A stretch of 41,074 nt of DNA from Microseira wollei NIES-4236 (GTDB taxonomy: Bacteria > Cyanobacteriota > Cyanobacteriia > Cyanobacteriales > Aerosakkonemataceae), in contig NZ_BLAY01000093.1 of assembly GCF_020521235.1 (NCBI RefSeq), forward strand, positions 1-41,074, in the 5' to 3' direction. Made by a program: the position numbers and the translations under genes. Below are positions 7,466 through 14,912 of this stretch, piece after piece; within the stretch, counting starts at the first letter, position 1, and each line of letters starts with the position of its first letter. Below the pieces are notes generated by a model. The model ran no database searches. It saw nothing but the letters and a program-made list of their open reading frames with translations, and was not told the DNA's origin.

Positions 7466-7962
7466 TTACTCAGCAAACATCTCAGCCAACGTCTCTAAAA
7501 CAGCCTTTTGCTCATCAGAACTAATCTGACTTAGCCGCTTGACTAATCGAGTTTTATCAACAGTGCGAATTTGATCTAGTAACCCAAGTTGCTAGTTATA
7601 ACTTGTGACAGCGGTAATTGCTCGCTTGCAAGCTTGCTAATGGCTAATTGCTAATTGGGTTAACAGGCTTTTGCCTTCTTGACAACTACCCATTAGCCAT
7701 TAGCCATTAGCCATTACCAGTACCGCTTGATGTAACTAGCAACTTGCGTTAGTACTATTTGTCGATCCTTACCTTGAAATTGGCAAGGTAAGCGGGTGGG
7801 ATAGGATTGACCCTTCGTAGTCATGGTAGCAACGATGACTGTAGCGATGTATTTGTTCATCTCATCAGGTGAGATTACCACACAAGGTCTTGTCTTCTGA
7901 ATCTTGCTACCAATGGTCGGGTCAAGGTTAACTAAAAAAACATCAAAGCGTTGAACTACCAT
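7466..7962 (-). pseudogene. mazF: mazF-type toxin interrupted by a repeat element
   Basis: The first 71 codons (from the ATG at 7962) encode a MazF/PemK endoribonuclease toxin: MVVQRFDVFLVNLDP, KTRPCVVISPDEMN, VATMTTK and PTRLPCQF. At codon 71 the gene is broken by a 168-bp element with a 5-bp duplication. The rest (DQIRTVDKTRLVKRL to FAE and TAA) lies on the far side at 7466-7576. Removing the element and one TAGTA copy restores a continuous frame of about 107 residues, the usual MazF length. As it stands, translation runs into the element and ends in a foreign tail (TQVASYIKRYW). A larger frame opens at 7983 but overlaps the antitoxin remnant. Confidence 0.88.
7582..7749. mobile_element. 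MITE with ACGCAAGTTGC ends, copy 2, inside mazF
   Basis: A 168-bp element beginning ACCCAAGTTGCTAGT and ending in the complement of ACGCAAGTTGCTAGT, flanked by TAGTA duplications at 7577-7581 and 7750-7754. The interior has STRR units and short AAGCTTGC palindromes. The ancestral target (GATC-TAGTA-CTATT) is recovered by deleting the element and one duplicate, and it restores the toxin frame. Confidence 0.9.
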
Positions 7963-8035
7963 TCCCACTCCATCCGATCCCACTCCGTAGCAGTTTCATT
8001 GTCGAGCAGGATATCATCCGCTCTGCCATTAATAT
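7956..8035 (-). pseudogene. 3' remnant of the antitoxin gene paired with mazF
   Basis: About 25 codons upstream of mazF read DDILLDNETATEWDRMEWEW and end in TAG, overlapping the mazF start (ATGGTAG). This overlap and the tryptophan/acid-rich C-terminus fit antitoxin genes upstream of mazF in cyanobacteria. The frame continues upstream into the ATATCATGTCC end of another repeat family and no antitoxin N-terminus can be found. The antitoxin therefore appears truncated at its 5' side. Confidence 0.6.
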
Positions 8036-8110
8036 CATGTCCGGTCGATTACCCATAATTAGGAGTAGGGAACATTATTAACGTTATCTGTTTGTCCGAG
8101 ATATCTATGA
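8031..8110. mobile_element. Repeat-element remnant with ATATCATGTCCG end
   Basis: Starts with ATATCATGTCCGG and contains TTACCCATAATTA and GTTATCTGTTTGTCCGAGA. The latter two segments recur in inverted order near 40186-40250. The left end abuts the antitoxin remnant. The right boundary is not clear. Confidence 0.45.
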
Positions 8111-8290
8111 TGGTTAAGTTAATTACGCATTTTTACGCAATCAACCGTATTTACACGTATAATTGTGGTAAAAGCAAAAAAGCAATCGATCCGATTTAAC
8201 AGAACGGTGCCATTCGTCCCTACCTATCCCTACTTCTGGCGCTCAACATCCGGGAGGTTGGAAGCAAATTTCCTCGTTGAGACGACAGAA

Positions 8291-8319
8291 ACCCGCCCTC
8301 AACGTTAGTAGGGGCGGGT
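8291..8319 (-). terminator. Hairpin downstream of tRNA-Arg
   Basis: ACCCGCCC (8291-8298) pairs with GGGCGGGT (8312-8319). Read on the minus strand it lies 25 nt beyond the tRNA 3' end and is followed by TTTCTGT, a weak T-rich tail. It is a plausible terminator for the tRNA transcript. Confidence 0.45.
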
Positions 8320-8343
8320 AGTTCATATCTAATATTATTTGGA

Positions 8344-8417
8344 CGGGCTTGGAGGGACTCGAACCCCCGACCTTGTGGTCCGTAGCCACACGCTCTAATC
8401 CACTAAGCTACAAGCCC
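8344..8417 (-). tRNA. tRNA-Arg (anticodon ACG)
   Basis: The minus strand folds as a complete cloverleaf: acceptor GGGCTTG paired with CAAGCCC, D-arm AGCTTAGTGGATTAGAGC, a perfect 5-bp anticodon stem TGTGG/CCACA around loop CTACGGA, and a T-arm with GGTTCGAGTCC. The anticodon is ACG, which in bacteria is edited to ICG by TadA and reads CGU, CGC and CGA. The discriminator base is G and CCA is not encoded. A protein-like frame over this gene is an artefact. Confidence 0.95.
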
Positions 8418-8454
8418 TTGCCAGAAACTTATCATAACACACCTTTTCCGAATC

Positions 8455-8949
8455 ATGCAAAATTTTTCCGAAAATTCTTCCTTAACCCACCTAGACTCAA
8501 GCGGGGAAGCCCGCATGGTGGACGTTTCAGCCAAACAGCCCACGTTGCGGATTGCTGTGGCGGCAGGTCAGGTGCGGATGTTACCGGAAACCTTGGCTGC
8601 AATTGAAGCAGGCAATGCCCCCAAGGGCGATGTGCTGGGAACGGCAAGGTTAGCTGGGATTATGGCAGCCAAGCAGACATCCCAGTTAATTCCCCTGTGC
8701 CATCCCTTGCCTTTGCAAAAGGTTGAAGTTCAGATCGTCCCAGATCCCCAACTGCCGGGATATCAAATTCAGGCAGAAGTTAAAACCAAGGCCGAAACGG
8801 GGGTGGAAATGGAAGCTCTGACGGCGGTTTCGGTAGCGGCGCTGACGCTTTACGATATGGCGAAAGCCTTGGAAAAGTCGATGCAGATTGAAGCAATTCG
8901 CTTGGTGAGCAAAACGGGGGGGAAATCAGGGGATTATAGCGCCATTTGA
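8455..8949 (+). CDS. moaC: Cyclic pyranopterin monophosphate synthase
   Basis: MoaC, the second step of molybdenum-cofactor synthesis, converts the 3',8-cyclo-GTP product of MoaA into cyclic pyranopterin monophosphate. The 164 residues contain the family blocks in order: [71 protein letters not shown] and the C-terminal KTGGKSGDY. Length is normal. It begins 37 bp from the divergently oriented tRNA-Arg, so its promoter must lie in or beside the tRNA gene. No other moa genes are in the window. No strong Shine-Dalgarno precedes the ATG. Confidence 0.95.
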   Translation: MQNFSENSSLTHLDSSGEARMVDVSAKQPTLRIAVAAGQVRMLPETLAAIEAGNAPKGDVLGTARLAGIMAAKQTSQLIPLCHPLPLQKVEVQIVPDPQLPGYQIQAEVKTKAETGVEMEALTAVSVAALTLYDMAKALEKSMQIEAIRLVSKTGGKSGDYSAI

Positions 8950-8980
8950 ATCGAGAGGGAGAGCGGGGATTTTTCACTGT

Positions 8981-9087
8981 CAGGACTTACGTAAAGAAAC
9001 AAAGGGCGATCCGAAAAATCCTTGGGAAAGGCAACCAGAGATCGACGGTCTCACCTTTGTTTCTAGGATCGTGGTGCGTCAGTCCTG
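8981..9087. mobile_element. MITE-like element, CAGGACT-end family, copy 3
   Basis: The ends CAGGACTTACG and the complement of CAGGACTGACG form an 11-bp terminal inverted repeat with one mismatch around 85 bp of non-coding interior. This is the most complete copy of the family in the window. It lies just after moaC. Confidence 0.7.
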
Positions 9088-9291
9088 CTGGATTTTTCCC
9101 TCCCAAACCCATTATTTTTCCGAGAAACCGGGAATCTGCCCGGACTTCAGTATATTTTCGGACTTTGGTATATTCGCCAGCTTCAGTAATTTCCCTGGTT
9201 TCAAATTGAGCCTGCTCTCCCTCTCTTTCGCTTTCCCTGTCCCTTTAACAAATCTTAGTATATTGGTTTAATTGTTTATGATCCGACCAGG

Positions 9292-9322
9292 GTAGGAAAA
9301 GTAGGAAAAGTAGGAAAAGTAG
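9292..9322. repeat. 9-bp tandem repeat GTAGGAAAA (3 copies)
   Basis: Three exact copies plus a partial GTAG. The same unit recurs at 14324-14337 and 14775-14828, each time upstream of a plus-strand gene or in a large spacer. Confidence 0.85.
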
Positions 9323-9624
9323 CTGGGGAAAAGATTAAGTTTTTGTAAAAAATTAGGAAAGATAGAAAAAATACTATATGCAGAAAAAACAGCGAAATCT
9401 TCATCCAAACTTTACAGAATACTATGGATAACTTTGCAGAAATTTTATAAAATATATAGGGAATTTAAGTAAGAATCATGAAAGAGCCAGAGCAAAAACA
9501 TGGTTGTCGAGTCAGAGACAACCAGGGTGGATGCACAAGTTGGCAAGAGAATGGCTAGATATACTGACTAGCCAGACTGGAGAAATTAACAAAAATTAGA
9601 AGATAAGATTTGTGGAGGAAGACA

Positions 9625-9960
9625 ATGAGCGATCGCACTCTTGGTTCTCAAAAACAACTCGGAAGTATGCTCACCAACGACCAATTAGAGCAGGTGATGG
9701 AAGCGATCCTGGCAGGTAAGTATTCTTGGGCTTGTTTTTTAATGTTACGCTTTGTTGGGCACGATCCCCTAAACTACCTCCCCTACCGTACTTGCAATCG
9801 GTTGATTAAAGAAAACCGCACTGGTTGTCAACCCAGCAAACATCGCACCAAAATTGAGGATCTGGACTATCTAGAGGAAGGCGACAGGTTATGTGCTTCC
9901 GCCAAAGGTGGCTTTAGATACTTAGATTTTGACCATTCATTTTTGCCATACGAATTTTAA
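9625..9960 (+). CDS. HetP-like protein
   Basis: A 111-residue protein whose central block (AILAGKYSWACFLMLRFVGHDPLNYLPYRTCNRLIKEN) is the signature of the HetP family. In heterocyst-forming cyanobacteria HetP and its paralogues act downstream of HetR in commitment to differentiation. Homologues also occur in filamentous species without heterocysts, where the function is unknown. The ATG at 9625 is chosen over an upstream TTG because GGAGG lies 7 nt before it and a HIP1 octamer follows (MSDRTL). It has a long repeat-bearing upstream region and ends 35 bp before the convergent sensor kinase gene. Confidence 0.85.
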   Translation: MSDRTLGSQKQLGSMLTNDQLEQVMEAILAGKYSWACFLMLRFVGHDPLNYLPYRTCNRLIKENRTGCQPSKHRTKIEDLDYLEEGDRLCASAKGGFRYLDFDHSFLPYEF

Positions 9961-9995
9961 TTGGTTTTGTGGATAACCCCAGGTTGTTTGTCCAG

Positions 9996-12900
9996 TTATT
10001 GTTCGGTGACGCTCGGCAGATAAACGGTAAATTTAGTGTGTCCTGGTTGGCTTTCTACCGTAATTTTCCCCTGATGTTTTTCAACAATCTTTTTAACGAT
10101 ATTTAGCCCCATGCCGCTGCCTTCTCCTGGGGGTTTAGTTGTAAAGAATGGCTCAAATATTTTCGGCATCACCTCGCTTGTAATTCCCTTGCCGCTATCG
10201 GTGATGCCAATCTTTACCTGTTGGTTTTCCTGAATGACATCAATCGTTAAAGTGCCTCGATTGTCCATTGCTTGGATGGCATTATGAATCAGATTTGTCC
10301 AGACTTGATTGAGTTCGTCCCGATAGCAGAATATCGCGGGAATTTCCCTGTAGTTGCGAATCACTTCAACCCCCTGTTTAAGTTGGTTATGATACAGAGT
10401 TAAAACTGTTTCAATTCCTTCGGTTACCTGAGTCTGAACCATTGCACCAGAATGGTCGTAACGGGCATAGGTTTTCAAGGCAAACACGACTCTAGAAGCA
10501 CGTTCTATTGCGGTGTTGATGATTTGCGTACTGGCTTTGACGCTGGCTAGTTTATACGCGGTTTGTAAAATATTTTCGCCTTCTGGATCTTTCAATAAAG
10601 GTAAAAATTGTTCCAGATTATCGAAAATGCCCAGCTCGGCTAAGGTATCGGCAATCAAGTCGGCATTGGCAATTTCCTCGGCTTCCAGTTGCTGTCGCAA
10701 GCGCCGTTTAAATTGGCGCTTCTCTTTAGTTGACAAGTTTTTTTCTTGATTTGAATTTTGGATTAAAGCCAAAATATCTGACTGACGCTCTGGGGAGATT
10801 TGGGGTAAGGTTTCTAAAGTTTTTCCTAAGAATTGGTCAATATTTCTCACAGAAGAACGAATGGCTCCCAGGGGAGTATTAATTTCATGGGCTATTCCGG
10901 CAACGAGTTGTCCCAAGGCAGCCATTTTTTCCGCTTGAATTAGTTCTTCTTGGGCGGTTTTGAGTTGTTGGAGGGCGTTGGTTAATTCTTCATTTTTTTG
11001 GCGCAGTGCTGACTCGGCGGAGATGCGTTCGCGCAGCGCAGCTTGCTGTTCGCTGATATCCCGCGCCACTAAAATCGCGGTTTGCTCGGAAAGGGGAGAA
11101 ATCGTTTCTGCTAGCCAAACCTCCTTTCCTCCAATTGGCAAGCAATATTCAATCGCGACGGTTTTTTGACTCAGCAATGCCTTTTTGATACTCTTAAGAA
11201 TCAGATCGGCTTGTTGGCGCGGCAGGTCGTCGTGCAGTCTTCTGCCAATCATCGCTGCTGGCGGTTTATATAAATTCGTCGTATTGGTTGGGATGACATT
11301 GAGACACCGTCCGGAAAAGTCCCGAACTGTTACCAAATCTGTCATAGCAGCAAACAGTGCTTTCATTTCTGCTTGCACTTTCTTCTGTTGCAACACCGTT
11401 CCCAACTTGGCAATGACGGCGCTGACTAACTCGCTCAATTGCTTATCTTCTGCACTAGCTTCTAGGGTAAAAAATACCAGCACGGCTAATACTGGAGATT
11501 GGGTAATTGGTAATGGGTAATTGGTAATGGGTAATTGCTCTGAAGCTGCTCTGGTCCAGTTTGGAGTTTCTAATCCCCAGTCGCCTGTTGCCAAGATGGG
11601 TACGCCAAATCCTGCTTTTAAGCTGGCTTCTTCCGCTAGTTCCAATCGGGAAAAAGTATCTTCCACTGCGGTTAAATCTGCCAACCATTGGGATTGTTGG
11701 TTTAACCAAACTTGCCCGGGTATGCCTTCCCCTGGGAGGATAGTGAGAACGGCGCTGTAGTCTCGAAAACGGGCGATCGCATCCTCAACTGTCGGGTCAA
11801 TCCCTTTGGATTGATAATACCAACAATGGCTGCTTTGCAGTGCTGACCCATCGGCGGTGGGTTCCCAAGCTTCGCCATATTTCCAACCTGTGGTTTCGCA
11901 TATCCGCTGCAAAGTTACTTGCAGTGCGCTATCAAAATCAGGAACAGCGTTAATTGCCTGAGTTAGATTTAAGACCAGTTGGTTTTGCGCTTCGGTTTGC
12001 TTGCGATCGCTGATATCCTGATGTGACCCCACCATCCGCACGGGTTTGCCAGTTTCGTCCCATTGCGCTTGTCCCCGCGCCAAAATCCACTTGTAACTGC
12101 CATCTTTGCAGCGTTGGCGATACTCGGCGATGTATTGCGGCGTTTTTCCCTCTAGGTGTGCTTGCAGCTTGGCGACAGTCGGAGCGAGATCTTCTGGATG
12201 CAGCGACTTGTACCAGCTGTTGTAATCTGTGACAATTTCCCCTTCTGCGTAACCCAATATTTCGGTTAAACGAGGCGAAGTAAATGCTTCCCCGGTGATA
12301 TTATTCCAGTCATAGATGCCTTCCCCCGTAGCGCGTACAATGAGTTGCCAGCGTTCTTGACTTTGACGCAATGCGGCTTCTGTTTGTTTGCGTTCGCTGG
12401 CTTCAACTGCTAAAGATACCAAATCCGCGAGACTGCGGGCAAAATTTTGGTCTTCCGCCGTCCAATGACGCGCATCTCCTATATGTTCCAAACAGATAAC
12501 GCCGGCGGTTTGTCCCCTTAACCTGATGGGTATATCCAACATCGAGACTATGCCCAAGGGAATCAAGTAAGATGGGGCAAATTCAACCGTTCTGGGATCG
12601 GTGCTAGCATTGTCTGCGGCGATCGCTTCGTCTTGCTGCAATGCTTGAAAATAAGCCGGATAGTCTACTGCTGCTAGTTCTGCACCTTCGCTGTGTTGGT
12701 TGCGACCTTTCTCAAATAAATCAAGGCACTTAATTTTAGTCTTCGTTTCATCCAACAACCACACGCTGGCTCTTTCTACCCCAATGTTATCAGCGCTGGC
12801 TTCTGTAATTTCTGTTAAAGCTGCTTTTAAATCCCCTTGATGTACGGCTGGACTTTTGGCCAATCGGGTCAAAACTAAGTTATGGTTGCGTAACTTTGTG

Positions 12901-14144
12901 GCGCTTTCCCGCAACGCTGCCTCTACCTGCTGCAATTCCCGCGACTGTTGCTCGATCAGCCAATTTTGCTGAATTCCTTGGCTCACCTCAGCCAGCAGGC
13001 TAATAATCAATTCTGATTTATCAAAATTCAATTCTTCTACCCCCATCCAAGGCAGGGGTTTAATTGCTTTTTCGCTGCTATAAACAATCTCAAATTGTTT
13101 GTTTGGTAAAATCTTTCCGATGCGGCAGTGCTTTTGAATGTGGTGATTTGCTTCTATTTTAATTAATCCCCCCGGAGCCGCGAAACTTTGACCATAGGCT
13201 GCTTGCCGCACCCGATCCGTGTCAAACGATTCGGCGGCTTCTACGGCTTGTTTCCACAGGTAAACTTGGCTATAAGCTGCCTCAATCGGGTCGGAGGTGA
13301 CGCGAAGATCGCCGTAACAAGCGCGAAAATTCTGGACAAATCTGTTATTTTCCGGTGTATCGATACTTTGAAAGTAACTCCAACTCGCGTAGTGACCAAC
13401 TGCTGCATCTCCTATTTCCTGTAATTCGGCTTCTGCTACGCTGACAGCTAGGATGGGAATTTCACTAGGAGTAATACCTGCATCTCGGTACTGGCGATAA
13501 AAAGATTGGTTGCTATCGCCATTGAGGGTATTAAACACAACATCGGGGCGTAGGTGGCGAATGCGGGCAATTATATCGCTAAAATCAGTTTCCCCTAACT
13601 TGACGTATTCTTCCCCTACTACTTGACCCCCAAGTTGTTTCAGTTGCGCGGCGATCAGTTTGTTCGCGGTGCGGGGAAATACGTAGTCGGAACCAATCAG
13701 ATAAAATCTCTTACCTTTGTTTTCTACTAGCCAAGTCACCGCCGGTTCGACTTGTTGATTGGGACAAGACCCGGTATAAAAGATGTTGGGCGAGGTTTCC
13801 AGTCCTTCATACTGTACGGGATACCACAGCAGCGCGTTGCATTCTTCAAATATGGGTTTGACAGCTTTGCGGCTAGCGGAAGTCCAACAGCCGAAGGCGG
13901 TGGCGACTCGTTCGACTTGCAGCAGCCAGCGCGCTTGGCGTTCAAATTCTGCCGGGTTGGATCTCCCATCTACGACAACGGGTTCGATTGGTTGACCGAG
14001 AACGCCGCCTGCTTGATTGATTTGAGCGCAAGCCATCAGTGCTGCATCGATCAACGGCTTCTCGCTCAGCGCCATTGTGCCGCTAGTGGAATGCATTATC
14101 CCAACTCGTACTCTCGACCCAGAAGGTTGGTTCAAACACGACAT
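9996..14144 (-). CDS. Soluble multi-domain sensor histidine kinase with UrtA/AmiC-like binding domain
   Basis: Order of domains in 1382 residues: a periplasmic-binding-protein fold of the UrtA/AmiC branched-chain amide type (about 10-385; HSTSGTMALSEKPLIDAA, GYWPVQYEG-like LLWYPVQYEGLE), a GAF domain (about 420-570), PAS/PAC (about 590-715), a second GAF (about 730-920), PAS (about 930-1040), then HisKA with phospho-acceptor His1086 (VAGIAHEINTPLGAI) and a HATPase (NLIHNAIQAM, TDSGKGI, GEGSGMGLNIVKKI). There is no receiver domain, signal peptide or transmembrane helix, so the binding domain probably samples cytoplasmic ligands, perhaps short amides or urea. Residues about 847-881 look inserted and are partly encoded by an STRR array. 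No response regulator is adjacent. Confidence 0.88.
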   Translation of the reverse strand: MSCLNQPSGSRVRVGIMHSTSGTMALSEKPLIDAALMACAQINQAGGVLGQPIEPVVVDGRSNPAEFERQARWLLQVERVATAFGCWTSASRKAVKPIFEECNALLWYPVQYEGLETSPNIFYTGSCPNQQVEPAVTWLVENKGKRFYLIGSDYVFPRTANKLIAAQLKQLGGQVVGEEYVKLGETDFSDIIARIRHLRPDVVFNTLNGDSNQSFYRQYRDAGITPSEIPILAVSVAEAELQEIGDAAVGHYASWSYFQSIDTPENNRFVQNFRACYGDLRVTSDPIEAAYSQVYLWKQAVEAAESFDTDRVRQAAYGQSFAAPGGLIKIEANHHIQKHCRIGKILPNKQFEIVYSSEKAIKPLPWMGVEELNFDKSELIISLLAEVSQGIQQNWLIEQQSRELQQVEAALRESATKLRNHNLVLTRLAKSPAVHQGDLKAALTEITEASADNIGVERASVWLLDETKTKIKCLDLFEKGRNQHSEGAELAAVDYPAYFQALQQDEAIAADNASTDPRTVEFAPSYLIPLGIVSMLDIPIRLRGQTAGVICLEHIGDARHWTAEDQNFARSLADLVSLAVEASERKQTEAALRQSQERWQLIVRATGEGIYDWNNITGEAFTSPRLTEILGYAEGEIVTDYNSWYKSLHPEDLAPTVAKLQAHLEGKTPQYIAEYRQRCKDGSYKWILARGQAQWDETGKPVRMVGSHQDISDRKQTEAQNQLVLNLTQAINAVPDFDSALQVTLQRICETTGWKYGEAWEPTADGSALQSSHCWYYQSKGIDPTVEDAIARFRDYSAVLTILPGEGIPGQVWLNQQSQWLADLTAVEDTFSRLELAEEASLKAGFGVPILATGDWGLETPNWTRAASEQLPITNYPLPITQSPVLAVLVFFTLEASAEDKQLSELVSAVIAKLGTVLQQKKVQAEMKALFAAMTDLVTVRDFSGRCLNVIPTNTTNLYKPPAAMIGRRLHDDLPRQQADLILKSIKKALLSQKTVAIEYCLPIGGKEVWLAETISPLSEQTAILVARDISEQQAALRERISAESALRQKNEELTNALQQLKTAQEELIQAEKMAALGQLVAGIAHEINTPLGAIRSSVRNIDQFLGKTLETLPQISPERQSDILALIQNSNQEKNLSTKEKRQFKRRLRQQLEAEEIANADLIADTLAELGIFDNLEQFLPLLKDPEGENILQTAYKLASVKASTQIINTAIERASRVVFALKTYARYDHSGAMVQTQVTEGIETVLTLYHNQLKQGVEVIRNYREIPAIFCYRDELNQVWTNLIHNAIQAMDNRGTLTIDVIQENQQVKIGITDSGKGITSEVMPKIFEPFFTTKPPGEGSGMGLNIVKKIVEKHQGKITVESQPGHTKFTVYLPSVTEQ
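11501..11535. repeat. STRR heptamer array inside the kinase coding sequence
   Basis: Five consecutive 7-bp units alternating GGGTAAT and TGGTAAT. On the coding strand they encode QLPITNYPLPIT within the second GAF region. Intergenic arrays of the same unit occur at 22671 and 26896. Confidence 0.9.
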
Positions 14145-14445
14145 AATTAGAACCCAAGCTTATGCTTATATTGATAACTCAAATTTCTGCCGAGATGTTT
14201 TTCCCAAATATTTTAATCGCTGCCCATCTATGTTAACAAACTTTAAATTTATTTATCCCTCTCAAAATTTCGCGATAACGCGACAGAAACCCGACAGGCT
14301 GTGACATTCCTTTCGATAAAAAAGTAGGAAAAGTAGGTTTTTTTGATTAGTTAGTAAGGGAAGATCGCCAAAGCGCTGTTGATTTATCGGTTAAATCCAG
14401 GGTTTTTGCCAAGCTGAGATATTGCACCTAAAACAGGTGGGACCC

Positions 14446-14623
14446 GACGCCCATGCCACAAGAAAAATATATCTTTTGTGGGGTGGGCGACGGGCGGGAC
14501 GCCCATGGCACAAGAGACGCCCATGCCACAAGAAAAATATATCTTTTGTGGGGTGGGCGACGGGCGGGACGCCCATGCCACAAGAAAAATATATCTCTTG
14601 TGGGGTGGGCGTCCCGCCCGCCC
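14446..14623. repeat. Palindromic tandem array, 52-bp unit
   Basis: Units start at 14446, 14516 and 14568, with an 18-bp partial copy at 14498. Each holds CCACAAG...CTTTTGTGG around an A/T-rich loop. The last unit closes as a large palindrome, GGGCGGGACGCCC against GGGCGTCCCGCCC. The unit is related to the array at 6375-6692 but has a different loop. Confidence 0.85.
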
Positions 14624-14774
14624 AGTGCATTGGTGCAAGATCTGAGACAGCTTTTGCGATCGCCCATACATTAGCCTTGTTCTGACACCAGACGCACTCG
14701 CTCACGCCCAAATTCTCCTTTGGGGGGTTCTTCTACGGAATATGCTCGTACTACCATCGATGAGAACAGAAAAA

Positions 14775-14828
14775 GCAGGAAAAGTAGGAAAGGTAGGAAA
14801 AGTAGCAAAAGTAGGAAAGGTAGGAAAA
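14775..14828. repeat. 9-bp tandem repeat GTAGGAAAA/G (6 copies)
   Basis: Six in-register 9-mers with single-base variants end 84 bp upstream of the HTH-AAA gene. The position in the likely promoter/leader region could matter for expression; this is only positional inference. Confidence 0.85.
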
Positions 14829-14912
14829 GTATGTCACATAAAACTGCTGTAACGATAAAATAGGCCATATAGAAGAAGAAGATTGCCTGTGTAAACCTCC
14901 CTTAGTTACAAA

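Larger units (their letters stand above)
8950..9624. other. Long intergenic region before the HetP-like gene
   Basis: This spacer of about 675 bp contains a CAGGACT-end element, a pyrimidine-rich stretch, a run of GTAGGAAAA repeats and an AT-rich 300 bp leading to the HetP-like gene. No credible coding frame. The length fits an elaborate regulatory region, but I cannot identify a promoter with confidence. Confidence 0.5.
14145..14912. other. Intergenic region rich in repeats
   Basis: This 768-bp spacer separates the divergent kinase and HTH-AAA genes. It contains a short GTAGGAAAA repeat near 14324, the 52-bp palindromic array and a six-copy GTAGGAAAA array. Frames across it consist of translated repeats. 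No gene is supported. Confidence 0.6.

Noticed and set aside
8349-8606. Plus-strand frame reading [23 protein letters not shown]
   Set aside because: It is the antisense translation of tRNA-Arg, a well-known annotation artefact, and then overlaps moaC.
14384-14711. Frames with HPTRDIFFLWHGRPARR-like repeats
   Set aside because: Same reason: translated palindromic array between divergent genes.
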